Positions 14,868 through 22,706 of a stretch of DNA of 40,156 bases are shown here, in pieces. A model generated the notes under the pieces. That model did no database searches and was not told the DNA's origin. It saw nothing but the letters and a program-made list of their open reading frames with translations. Within the stretch, counting starts at the first letter, position 1. The number at the start of each line of letters is the position of its first letter. Position numbers and translations under genes: made by a program. Origin of the DNA: CAZMUQ01 sp964569845. Its GTDB lineage: Archaea > Thermoproteota > Bathyarchaeia > Hecatellales > Hecatellaceae. The stretch spans positions 1 to 40,156 of the forward strand of contig CAZMUQ010000010.1 in the NCBI GenBank assembly GCA_964569845.1. Reading direction: 5' to 3'.

Positions 14868-16634
14868 CTAAATTCTTAAAATTGATGATCTTTCAGCTAC
14901 AACCTGTGATCCAAGCTTAAACATGCACATCCTCCTGTACTTATGGTAAGCATTTTCTAAGCCAACATTGTGTATCCATGTAAGATTCTGCCAAACCTCA
15001 TAATAATCAAAAATTCCAAGTTTAACCATAAAATCCAGTATTTTTGCCCTTAACTCCAACTCTTCATATATCTTTTTTATTTCAAATCCTGAAATTCCCT
15101 TCATAACAGCAATCTTTGTTTCTAGGAGATAACTTGAACCTACTCCTCTAAACTCATAAGTATCCTTTGAGGGCTCCCAATTAAAAACTTCTATAAAGTT
15201 AAACTGCATTTCAACAGGGTCATACCCTAAAACCTCGTTTACAGATAAAACTCTACGTTTATATTTTCCCGTTTCAGGGTCATGAACAGCACTCTGAATT
15301 ATTACAGCATTAAGGTTGTCTATGTATGTTTTAGGTATATTTATAGGGTGACCTGTAAGTCTCTGAACAAGCTTACTGACAGAGTCAGCATGAAAAGTTG
15401 CAAGTACAGGGTGGCCTGTCTGCATAGCTTGGAATGCTATTGCACCCTCCCTACCTCTTACCTCACCAACAATAATGTAGGTTGGTCTTTGCCTTAAAGC
15501 AGCCTTTAAAAGTTGAAACATTGAAACAGCCCCCGCTTCTTCAGCAGCAGCATCCCCGGTTTCCCTAACAACCTCTCTAACCCAGTTACTATGAGGAACG
15601 TGAACTTCTGGAACTTCTTCAATTGAAACTATTTTTGCTGAGGGGGGGATGAAGGGTGTTATTGCTGAAAGTGTAGTTGTTTTTCCACTTGCAGTTTCAC
15701 CTGAAATCCATATAGACATACGCTCTTCAAGAAGCATCCAAACATATGCAGCCATCAAAGGATTAAAAGTTCCAAATTTTATTAGTTCCGTTATACTTAT
15801 AGGTTTTGAAGCAAACTTCCTAATAGTAAAGTTGCTTCCTCTCTGGCTAATATCTTCGCCAAAAACGATGTTTATTCTTGAACCATCTGGAAGTGTTGCA
15901 TCAACTATAGGACTCCTATGTGATACAGGTTTACCCGTAAATTCACTTAATTTTATAACAAACTTATCAAGTTCATCAAAAGAGTTAAAAACTATAGTAG
16001 TTTCCATAGCTCCAAAAATCTTGTGATGTATAAATATTGGACCTTTACCACTACAGTGAATATCCTCTATGAACGGGTCCCTAATCATAGGCTCTAAAAT
16101 ACTTGAACCGATTTTTTCACAATAAATTTCATATTTTAACTTTTCGTAGGTTTCCTCATCAATAAAAATGTTAAAAGAGGAAGCTTTAATCCTGCTTCCC
16201 TTTGGAAAAAGCTTGTCTAATAACTCATAAAGAATTTTCTCACGTTCTTCAACATTTTCGGGGACAATTTTCTCATTAATATTTAAAGCTAAAAGTTTTT
16301 CAACCTCGCTAAGTATAGTACCCCTATTTTCAGTAAGTCTAGGCTCTATTGGATGATATTTTATACTTTTTGTTTTAGGGTCAGGATGAATATGGATATA
16401 TACAGGATCCCCAACAGGATAAATTATGTTTGGCTGTTTAATTACAGCTAAATCCCTTGTAGGTTGAGCTACAAGCCAGGGAGGTTTTAAAACCCTAGAC
16501 TTAACCATATCCTTAATTATGGATATAAGGTAGTATGCTAAATGCTTATTATTTAGAATACGTTTACGCCAATTTTCATCAAATCCTTTAAGAATAGAAA
16601 AACTTTCTAAATTTTCATTTAGAAAGTTTGACAA
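14868..16634 (-). CDS. arlI: Archaellum motor ATPase ArlI (FlaI)
   Basis: This 588-aa hexameric type II/IV secretion ATPase powers archaellum assembly and rotation. A variable N-terminal domain (to about residue 270) is followed by the RecA-like core. The core has Walker A GETASGKTT (312-320), an Asp-box-like acidic segment 'IVSIEEVPEVHVPH' (about 335-348), Walker B 'YIIVGEVRG' (386-394) and the His box 'TGHPVLATFHADS' (407-419). The length is usual for FlaI. It lies 8 bp after arlH and 12 bp before arlJ in the conserved H-I-J order. All catalytic motifs are present, so it should be functional. Confidence 0.94.
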   Translation of the reverse strand: MSNFLNENLESFSILKGFDENWRKRILNNKHLAYYLISIIKDMVKSRVLKPPWLVAQPTRDLAVIKQPNIIYPVGDPVYIHIHPDPKTKSIKYHPIEPRLTENRGTILSEVEKLLALNINEKIVPENVEEREKILYELLDKLFPKGSRIKASSFNIFIDEETYEKLKYEIYCEKIGSSILEPMIRDPFIEDIHCSGKGPIFIHHKIFGAMETTIVFNSFDELDKFVIKLSEFTGKPVSHRSPIVDATLPDGSRINIVFGEDISQRGSNFTIRKFASKPISITELIKFGTFNPLMAAYVWMLLEERMSIWISGETASGKTTTLSAITPFIPPSAKIVSIEEVPEVHVPHSNWVREVVRETGDAAAEEAGAVSMFQLLKAALRQRPTYIIVGEVRGREGAIAFQAMQTGHPVLATFHADSVSKLVQRLTGHPINIPKTYIDNLNAVIIQSAVHDPETGKYKRRVLSVNEVLGYDPVEMQFNFIEVFNWEPSKDTYEFRGVGSSYLLETKIAVMKGISGFEIKKIYEELELRAKILDFMVKLGIFDYYEVWQNLTWIHNVGLENAYHKYRRMCMFKLGSQVVAERSSILRI

Positions 16635-16642
16635 AATTTCAC

Positions 16643-17365
16643 CTAACCCTTTGCTGCTGTGAATGGTAAAACTTTTATACCAAAAGCAGGACTTACCTCA
16701 AAACTTATGAATGAACCTGAAGATTGTGATGCTCCTTTAAGTTTAGCTACATTTAAAGTTAGAAAGTTTTTCTCACGAAAAGTTCTGATTGAAAGATTAA
16801 AATGTCCATCACAAATAGCACGAATTCTTACTAAAAGTTCCTGGTTAAGTGAATAGGGATGTAGCACTAAAATAAATGTTTTACTGTTAAAATCTACAAG
16901 TTGACGACATTGAGAAAAAAAGTCTAAAACATCATTCTCATTTGCATGAACAATAAGATGAGTTAAAGAATCAACAACAACCAAATCTAAAAGATCACAT
17001 CTTCTTTTAACATAATTTAGAAGTGTTATTAGGAAATATTTTGATACCTCTGTTGTCCACCTTGTTTCAGAAACATGTAAAGGAGTAATTTTAAAAACTC
17101 CATAAGCAAAAAAATCCATAACATTCCAGTTTAAGCTTTCCATGTTGGATAGTAAACCTTTAACAGTATTCTCGGTTGTTATGTAGAGGACTCTTAAACC
17201 AGCTTTTAAAGCTGCATAGGTAATTTGTTGAACTAAAACACTCTTCCCGGAATCATTTGGACCCTCAACTAAAGTTAAGGAGGGTAGTGGAAGACCGCCT
17301 ATACGTTTATCAAGTTCAGGATTTTCAAATTTTAGTAAAGGTTCTCCTTTATCATTCTTTTGCAA
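16643..17365 (-). CDS. arlH: Archaellum ATP-binding protein ArlH (FlaH)
   Basis: The 240-aa RecA/KaiC-like protein binds ATP and docks on ArlI to regulate motor assembly. The P-loop 'EGPNDSGKSV' is at residues 34-43, with a Walker B-type 'LDLVVVDSLTHL' at 126-137. The segment 'ENTVKGLLSNMESLNWNVMD' following the P-loop is characteristic of FlaH. The length (230-250) is normal. The gene lies between the ArlCDE-like gene and arlI with gaps under 10 bp. Confidence 0.92.
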   Translation of the reverse strand: MQKNDKGEPLLKFENPELDKRIGGLPLPSLTLVEGPNDSGKSVLVQQITYAALKAGLRVLYITTENTVKGLLSNMESLNWNVMDFFAYGVFKITPLHVSETRWTTEVSKYFLITLLNYVKRRCDLLDLVVVDSLTHLIVHANENDVLDFFSQCRQLVDFNSKTFILVLHPYSLNQELLVRIRAICDGHFNLSIRTFREKNFLTLNVAKLKGASQSSGSFISFEVSPAFGIKVLPFTAAKG

Positions 17366-17374
17366 CTTACTTAT

Positions 17375-18466
17375 TTATACCACCTCCCTGGAATATTGAG
17401 AAGAATTTAGGTTCTTTCTTAAAAGATAAAAAACTTTGAGTATGTAGGATATTGACTTAGAAAGAAAAAGCATAAAAAGAACATTTACGGGGTCTTCATC
17501 CTTTATTGAAAGTTCTTCAATTTTTTTAAGAAAATTGATGATAAGTAGATGGTCTTCAACATCGATCTCATCTTCCAGGTTAGTGTTACCTTGCAAATTT
17601 AACTCTAAATTGTATGGTTTAAGTAAATTCAAAATATCTAGCAAATCTCGAATAATCGTCGGAGAAACCCAGCCTCTTTTAGCATAATCCGTTAACAGAA
17701 GATCCGCTTTCCTTCCACCTACGCGAAGCAGCAGATATTCAGCAACAAGCATAAGGTACGCTGTTCGATAGGTCACCGATAACCCTTCACTAAAACAGCC
17801 TGAAAAGTTATCAATTTTCTTAGCCAGAGAAGTTTTGCTGCTTACTGGGCAGGTTAGGAAAGATGCAGGAGGATAAAGGTGCTGAATACTGTTCGTAGGT
17901 AAGTTTTGTTGCATCTTATGGTTATCATTATTAATGCTGGTGTAATGTTTAATATTACTGCCAGTATTATTAGAAGCATTATCGTTCCTAAAGGAGTTAG
18001 CTTGGTTATTAGTAGCTCTATCATTATTCGAAGGTGAAAATATAGCAGGAGATGATGCAACTATAATCTTTTCTTTTTGTTCATCACCACCATCTTTCGC
18101 AATTTTTCTCTTCATTTCTTCACGTTTTGTTTTACTAACTTCATCCTCCATCTGCTCCATAACTCTTTGTACAAGATTATCAACACCAACTGAACGTAGA
18201 ATGTTAAAAGGATTATCAAGCTCAGCAATAAGACCTCGAATATCCGTAAGTGTAGCTTTTAAAGCTTCGGAAAGCCCTTTAATATCTTTTTCCATAACTG
18301 TTATTCTTCTTTTAAGATCCATAACTTCAACGGAAAGATCTTCATCCTTTTCTGTAGGCGAAGAAGATTCTATCTCTTCCTGAAATTGGGTAAGTTCACT
18401 TTTTAATTCAGAATCTTCACTATCAACCTCCACTTCAGATTTTTCTGTTTTTTCAGGTTCAGACAT
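17375..18466 (-). CDS. ArlC/D/E-like archaellum coupling protein
   Basis: The 363-aa protein combines parts of the archaellum switch proteins. An acidic N-terminus (1-45) leads into a coiled coil (about 48-80) ending in 'TDIRGLIAELDNPFNILRSV', the FlaC/FlaCE-type signature with its NPF. A long Asn/Ser-rich linker follows (about 135-215). The C-terminal FlaD/FlaE domain contains 'AYLMLVAEYLLLRVGGRKAD' and 'LLTDYAKRGWVSPTIIRDLL' (family W-x-hhxhhG...LxYYxxxGWIsexV). ArlCDE proteins join CheF/CheY to the motor in euryarchaea-type archaella. The final 75 residues beyond the E domain are unassigned. Crenarchaeal archaella use ArlX instead, so this points to the C/D/E-type motor. Confidence 0.75.
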   Translation of the reverse strand: MSEPEKTEKSEVEVDSEDSELKSELTQFQEEIESSSPTEKDEDLSVEVMDLKRRITVMEKDIKGLSEALKATLTDIRGLIAELDNPFNILRSVGVDNLVQRVMEQMEDEVSKTKREEMKRKIAKDGGDEQKEKIIVASSPAIFSPSNNDRATNNQANSFRNDNASNNTGSNIKHYTSINNDNHKMQQNLPTNSIQHLYPPASFLTCPVSSKTSLAKKIDNFSGCFSEGLSVTYRTAYLMLVAEYLLLRVGGRKADLLLTDYAKRGWVSPTIIRDLLDILNLLKPYNLELNLQGNTNLEDEIDVEDHLLIINFLKKIEELSIKDEDPVNVLFMLFLSKSISYILKVFYLLRKNLNSSQYSREVV

Positions 18467-18497
18467 AATTAACCTACCTTAAAATTTAGTAGCAAAT

Positions 18498-19256
18498 TTA
18501 CCATGATGCTATCATCTTCGCTATTTGATAAACCTGAGTAGTGTATGGATGCTGAGGATGTTTTAAGATAAAAACACCTTTACTCCTGTTAGAAAGAACC
18601 TCCTCATAGAATGGCACTAGACCTAGCACAGGCATACCAGTATACTTTGAAATATCATCTGTTAAACTTGGAAGTTTAGCAATTTCTGGTGGAACCATAT
18701 TTAGTAGGATGTAGCAAACCCTGTTTAGCTTCCTGAGAACACGTGTTAAAAGATAGGTTCCAGAAATATCCTGTCTATCCATACGCATAAGAACCAAGCT
18801 TAAATCTGTGCTTAAAACGGCTAGTAAAGTATCCTCTGATAAACCAGGATGCGTATCAAATATAAGGTAATCTATACTGTACCTTTTTTGTAACTCTTCA
18901 CCTATAATCTTAAAGACGTTTTCTTCATACTCCTTCCTCATAAGGTTAGCTATTTCCTCCGGCTTCATGCTTGAACCAATAAAAAGGAGCTCCCCACCTC
19001 CATGTAGTCCGAGATTTTCAGTAATGTTTAAGACACATTTCTCAAGGGAACATTTACCATAAAGAAAATCGTTTAAGGAACCATTAAGCATAGATTGATT
19101 AATGTTAAAAATAACGTGCAACCCTGGTGAGGACAAATCAAGATCAACTGTCGCAACCTTAAATCCAAGTGTAGCTAAAGAAGTTGCAAGGTTAGCGGCA
19201 GTAGTGCTTTTTCCTGTCCCGCCTCTATAAGAATGAATTGCAAGACTCATCCTCAT
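18498..19256 (-). CDS. MinD/ParA-family ATPase in the archaellum operon
   Basis: The 252-aa SIMIBI ATPase has the P-loop 'YRGGTGKSTTAANLATSLAT' (10-29), switch I 'VDLDLSSPGLH' and switch II 'YLIFDTHPGLSE' near 130. The deviant Walker A motif normally reads KGGxGKT, and here the signature lysine is an arginine (R11) while the second lysine (K16) is kept. The last residues ('YTTQVYQIAKMIASW') could form a MinD-type membrane-targeting amphipathic helix. It is 2 bp from the upstream coiled-coil gene and about 30 bp from the ArlCDE-like gene. MinD homologues set flagellar number and place in bacteria (FlhG/FleN), and Haloferax MinD4 places archaella and arrays. A positioning role is therefore inferred. 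Confidence 0.85.
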   Translation of the reverse strand: MRMSLAIHSYRGGTGKSTTAANLATSLATLGFKVATVDLDLSSPGLHVIFNINQSMLNGSLNDFLYGKCSLEKCVLNITENLGLHGGGELLFIGSSMKPEEIANLMRKEYEENVFKIIGEELQKRYSIDYLIFDTHPGLSEDTLLAVLSTDLSLVLMRMDRQDISGTYLLTRVLRKLNRVCYILLNMVPPEIAKLPSLTDDISKYTGMPVLGLVPFYEEVLSNRSKGVFILKHPQHPYTTQVYQIAKMIASW

Positions 19257-19258
19257 TT

Positions 19259-19441
19259 CTAATCAACCCCCAAATGTTTCTCCAGCTTACTAAGCCTATT
19301 TTCAACTGCTTCAAGTTTGTCTTCTAAGTTTCGAAGCTTATCTTCAAAATCGCCTAAAGCTTTGTCAAGTTTAGATAAGTCAATATTTGTGCTAGCTAAG
19401 GTGTCAACTATAGTTTTCCTTAAGTTACTTCTCCCCGTCAT
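19259..19441 (-). CDS. 60-aa coiled-coil protein, first gene of the arl operon
   Basis: The small protein has an almost continuous heptad pattern from residue 18 onward (IDLSKLDKALGDFEDKLRNL, then EDKLEAVENRLSKLEKHLGV). It lies 2 bp upstream of the MinD-like gene with the same orientation and has a start at 19441 behind an AGGGG. It resembles the coiled-coil part of ArlC but is too short to assign. It may be a partner of the MinD-like ATPase or of the ArlCDE-like protein. Confidence 0.7.
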   Translation of the reverse strand: MTGRSNLRKTIVDTLASTNIDLSKLDKALGDFEDKLRNLEDKLEAVENRLSKLEKHLGVD

Positions 19442-19479
19442 AACTAGTAACCCCTGTAATGCTTAGTTGAGCTTAACTC

Positions 19480-19489
19480 ACTATTTAAG
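19480..19489 (-). promoter_or_regulatory. Candidate TATA box of the arl operon
   Basis: The minus strand reads TTCTTAAATAG about 40 nt upstream of the ATG at 19441, a suitable place for an archaeal TATA box. A second AT-rich candidate (GATTTAAAAAC, near 19505-19514) is about 65 nt upstream. The choice cannot be made from sequence. Confidence 0.3.
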
Positions 19490-19549
19490 AATGATAAAAG
19501 TAGTTTTTAAATCTTTCTCTTTTTGTATAAAAATAATTTTAAAGTAAGA

Positions 19550-19558
19550 TTTATATAG
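19550..19558 (+). promoter_or_regulatory. TATA box of the mcp-che operon
   Basis: TTTATATAG is preceded by the purine-rich BRE-like AAAGTAAGA (19541-19549) and lies 45 nt before the receptor start codon at 19603. A transcript would start near 19580-19585 and include the GGAGG ribosome-binding site. Confidence 0.55.
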
Positions 19559-19602
19559 CGGATAAATCCTATTTTCTTAAGAAAACGGAGGTTGTTGAGC
19601 AT

Positions 19603-20739
19603 ATGAGTACCAGAACAGGATTAACAAAAACCGAGAAAATCTTAACAAAGAAAACAAACCATGAAGTTGAAACAGGAGTAAGGGAACTAAGAGAGATACT
19701 TACAAGAATTGCCGAAGGATATCTAACAGTAGACACAAGCAGACTGGCTGCTGTTAGTGAGTTAAAAGGGGTAGCAGATAACATACAGAAAATGACTAAC
19801 AATATCAAGGAGATAGTTTCAGTTGTAAGAAATGCAAATAACAGAGTTGTTTCATCAGCTGATTCCTTAGGAAGTATGAGTGAAGAAATAAGTAACAGTG
19901 TACAACAGATTGCTCAAGCAACCCAAGAAGTCGCTAAAGGAGCACAAGTAGCATCTCAACGAGTTAACCAGGTTAATTCTATGGTAGAGGAGCTTACTAA
20001 AGGCCTTCTGACCATAAGAGATGAAACCGAAATTATGGGTAAGAATATGGCAGAACTAGTTGAACATGGTGTTCAGGGTGCTGAAAAAGGGGAAACTGCA
20101 AGAAAAGACCTTGACTCATTAGCTCAAACCATTGGAAGTATGATGCAAATGGTTGCTAGCCTATCTGAATCAGGTAAAAATATTGGTGTAATAACTAGTG
20201 ATATAAAAGATATTTCAGATCAAACATCTCTTCTAGCTTTAAATGCCGCTATAGAGGCTGCTAGAGCAGGTGAAGCTGGAAGAGGATTTGCTGTTGTTGC
20301 AGATGAGATACGAAAACTAGCGGAGAATAGCCGTAAAAGTGCAACACAAATAGGCGACCTTATTTCTAAAGTAATTGACCAAATAAATGAAACTATCAGA
20401 CGAATGGAGGAAACAAACAAAGTTGCAAAACAAACCGGTGAAGCTATGGATGCAGCATTAGTTAGTTTAAAAAAGATTATTGACAGTATAAACCAATTAA
20501 GTCAAAGGGTTAATAATGTAGTTAACCAGGTGGCAGAGTATGTTAAGAAGAATGAACCTATGAAACAAGCATTAGCAGAAGTTGCTACGGTTGCTGAAGA
20601 GAATGCATCTGCAGCTGAAGAGGCTAGTAGTGCAATCGAAGAATTAACTTCAGGAGCAGAAGAAATGGCCAGTGCAGCACAAGAACTAAGGTCACTAATT
20701 GCAGATGTTGAAGCTGCTTTAGGACGTTTTAAGAGCTAA
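19603..20739 (+). CDS. Soluble methyl-accepting chemotaxis protein
   Basis: The 378-aa chemoreceptor has no membrane helix and no sizeable sensor domain. The N-terminus has a HAMP-like stretch ('IAEGYLTVDTSRLAAVSELK', about residues 36-55), and the rest is the long coiled-coil signalling domain. The hairpin tip is typical: DQTSLLALNAAIEAARAGEA, then GRGFAVVADEIRKLAENS (about 206-243). Glu/Gln/Ala-rich methylation-type helices lie on either side, including 'VATVAEENASAAEEASSAIE' near the end. A CheR-tethering pentapeptide is not seen. It leads the che operon 26 bp before cheW. With no sensor module it probably reads cytoplasmic state or partners with another protein. ATG 19603 has GGAGG at the right distance. 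Confidence 0.93.
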   Translation: MSTRTGLTKTEKILTKKTNHEVETGVRELREILTRIAEGYLTVDTSRLAAVSELKGVADNIQKMTNNIKEIVSVVRNANNRVVSSADSLGSMSEEISNSVQQIAQATQEVAKGAQVASQRVNQVNSMVEELTKGLLTIRDETEIMGKNMAELVEHGVQGAEKGETARKDLDSLAQTIGSMMQMVASLSESGKNIGVITSDIKDISDQTSLLALNAAIEAARAGEAGRGFAVVADEIRKLAENSRKSATQIGDLISKVIDQINETIRRMEETNKVAKQTGEAMDAALVSLKKIIDSINQLSQRVNNVVNQVAEYVKKNEPMKQALAEVATVAEENASAAEEASSAIEELTSGAEEMASAAQELRSLIADVEAALGRFKS

Positions 20740-20764
20740 CCGGGAGGTTTAACATGGGAGGCTG

Positions 20765-21259
20765 ATGGTGGTGAGCGAAAGACAGATTGTTACTTTTTCA
20801 ATAGGAAAAGCTAATTATGGGATTGATGTGCAGCAAGTTAGGGAAGTTGTAACTTACAGGGAATGTACTAAAATACCTAAGATGCCTGGCTTTATTGAGG
20901 GATTAATGAATTTACGCGGACAAGTTGTTCTTGTAGTTAACCTAAAAGGTTTCTTAGATATGCCTGAAAATGAGAGTCAGGGGGAAGGTAGTAGAAAAAT
21001 TATAATTATAGATGCTCCAGATCTCCATATAGGTTTCCTTGTTGAGGAAGTTTACAGCGTAACCAGAGTTTCCCAAAATGATGTTGAAGCCCCTCCTACA
21101 TCCTCACAAAAAATAATAACCGGCATTTTTAAGAGAAACAAAGATTTGATAATGATAATGGATGCACTCAAAGCAATAGAAACACTAAAGGAGATTATAG
21201 GAGGAGTACCAACATCTACACCACAAGCAGAAGTAGAAGGCGTTTTAAAGGCTACCTAA
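20765..21259 (+). CDS. cheW: Chemotaxis coupling protein CheW
   Basis: The 164-aa adaptor links receptor tips to CheA. CheW-fold signatures are 'IVTFSIGKANYGIDVQQVRE' (7-26), 'IPKMPGFIEGLMNLRGQVV' (39-57, with the conserved NLRG), 'IIIIDAPDLHIGFLVEEV' (79-96) and 'GIFKRNKDLIMIMDALK' near 120. A roughly 20-residue C-terminal extension rich in Pro/Ala/Thr is extra. ATG 20765 has GGGAGG only 2 nt upstream, and the GTG codons at 20768 and 20771 are alternative starts. A 3-codon ORF (ATG GGA GGC TGA) with its own GGGAGG overlaps the start. Confidence 0.94.
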   Translation: MVVSERQIVTFSIGKANYGIDVQQVREVVTYRECTKIPKMPGFIEGLMNLRGQVVLVVNLKGFLDMPENESQGEGSRKIIIIDAPDLHIGFLVEEVYSVTRVSQNDVEAPPTSSQKIITGIFKRNKDLIMIMDALKAIETLKEIIGGVPTSTPQAEVEGVLKAT

Positions 21260-21276
21260 GGAGGAAAAATGCGTAG

Positions 21277-21642
21277 ATGGTGAAAATTCTTGTTGCAGAT
21301 GATTCAAAGTTTATGCGGATGCTTATAATAAGGCTACTTTCCTCATGCGGAATAAAAAATATAATAGAAGCCTCTACAGGAGAAGAAGTATTAGAAAAAT
21401 GTAAACAACACAAACAACTTCACCTTATTTTTTTGGATATTAATATGCCAGGGCTTAATGGCCTTCAAACCCTTAGGGAAATTAAAAAAGTAAATCCTTC
21501 CGTAAAGGTTGTTATTGTTAGTGCAATAGGTCAAGAAGGTACTGTAAAAGAAGCCTTACAAAGTGGAGCTGAAGAATATATTACTAAGCCATTTTCTCAA
21601 GAAAATATTCTAAAAATTGTTAAAAGGTTTCTTGCTCAATGA
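21277..21642 (+). CDS. cheY: Chemotaxis response regulator CheY
   Basis: The 121-aa single receiver domain has the acidic pair 'VADDSKFMR' (D8, D9), phosphoacceptor Asp in 'IFLDINMPGLNG' (about D54), the Ser/Thr switch 'VIVSAIGQEG', and Lys in 'YITKPFSQENI'. In archaea CheY~P acts on the archaellum through CheF rather than FliM, and CheF-like genes are found at 27263 and 31040. GGAGGA (21260-21265) lies upstream. A 4-codon ORF (ATG CGT AGA TGG TGA, 21269-21283) overlaps the start, so GTG 21280 is possible too. It overlaps cheB by ATGA. Confidence 0.95.
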   Translation: MVKILVADDSKFMRMLIIRLLSSCGIKNIIEASTGEEVLEKCKQHKQLHLIFLDINMPGLNGLQTLREIKKVNPSVKVVIVSAIGQEGTVKEALQSGAEEYITKPFSQENILKIVKRFLAQ

Positions 21643-22706
21643 AGCAGATTGACAGTATCCGTGTTGTCATAGCAGATGACTCCCTATTTGTCAGAAGGAT
21701 GCTACGTGAGATACTTACCCTAGAATCTGGTATAAGTGTTGTTGGTGAAGCTAAGGACGGTATAGAAGCTGTTAAACTTGTTAAGGATCTAAAGCCGGAT
21801 GTACTTTTACTTGATATAATAATGCCTAATAAAGATGGCCTTTCAGCTCTTGAAGAAATAATGCAAAGTAACCCTATCCCTGTCGTAATTTTTAGTGCGC
21901 TTACAAAGCAGGATGCAAGTATAACTTTTGAAGCGCTTGAAAAGGGTGCGGTAGATTTTATCCTAAAACCTGGAGGCTTACCTATTCCTACCAGTTTAGA
22001 AGAAGTTAGGAGAGAGCTTATAACAAAAGTAAGAATTGCAGCCTATACTGGACCTATAAGATTAATCACTAAACACTTATCAGAGAAGGTTATTCCCGTT
22101 AAGAGAGAAGTTTACAGGGAAGCAGATATTGTAGTGGTAATAGGAGCATCTACAGGAGGACCATCTATAGTTGCACATATTATTTCTAGACTTCCACAAG
22201 ACTTCCCTGCAGCTATTCTTATTGTTCAACATATGCCGGCTTTATTTACAAAGGTGTTTGCTGACAGATTAGACAAAAATTCTAATTTGAAAGTAAAAGA
22301 AGCTGAAGAAGGTGAAAAAATTGTGGAAGGTGTCTGCTATGTTGCTCCAGGAGATTATCATTTAGTTGTTGATTGGGGAGGTATTATTCATCTTAATAAG
22401 GGCCCTAAAGTACATAATGTTCGCCCAGCTGTTGATGTAACAATGAAAAGTGTGGCTAAGATTTTCGGGTCAAAAAGTATTGGAGTTATACTTACAGGAA
22501 TGGGTTGGGATGGAGCTGAAGGGTCTTTAGCTATTAGAAATGCTGGCGGTTTTGTAATTGCACAAGATAAGAAAACATCAATTGTTTATGGTATGCCCAA
22601 AGCTGTTGTTGAAGTAGGAGCTGCAAATGTTGTCTTACCCTACGATGAAATTCCGCAGATGATTACACGTATAGTTAAAATTAGAAAAAAGGGAAAGGGG
22701 GTCTGA
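21639..22706 (+). CDS. cheB: Chemotaxis methylesterase/deamidase CheB
   Basis: The 355-aa two-domain protein has an N-terminal receiver ('VVIADDSLFVRRMLREIL', phospho-Asp in 'VLLLDIIMPNKDG', Lys in 'DFILKPGG') and a C-terminal esterase. The esterase triad is Ser in 'VVIGASTGGPS' (about 170), His in 'VQHMPALF' (about 195) and Asp in 'LTGMGWDGAEG' (about 290). It removes receptor methyl groups under CheA control and can deamidate receptor glutamines. The start overlaps the cheY stop (ATGA), which suggests translational coupling. Length and motifs are normal. Confidence 0.95.
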   Translation: MKQIDSIRVVIADDSLFVRRMLREILTLESGISVVGEAKDGIEAVKLVKDLKPDVLLLDIIMPNKDGLSALEEIMQSNPIPVVIFSALTKQDASITFEALEKGAVDFILKPGGLPIPTSLEEVRRELITKVRIAAYTGPIRLITKHLSEKVIPVKREVYREADIVVVIGASTGGPSIVAHIISRLPQDFPAAILIVQHMPALFTKVFADRLDKNSNLKVKEAEEGEKIVEGVCYVAPGDYHLVVDWGGIIHLNKGPKVHNVRPAVDVTMKSVAKIFGSKSIGVILTGMGWDGAEGSLAIRNAGGFVIAQDKKTSIVYGMPKAVVEVGAANVVLPYDEIPQMITRIVKIRKKGKGV

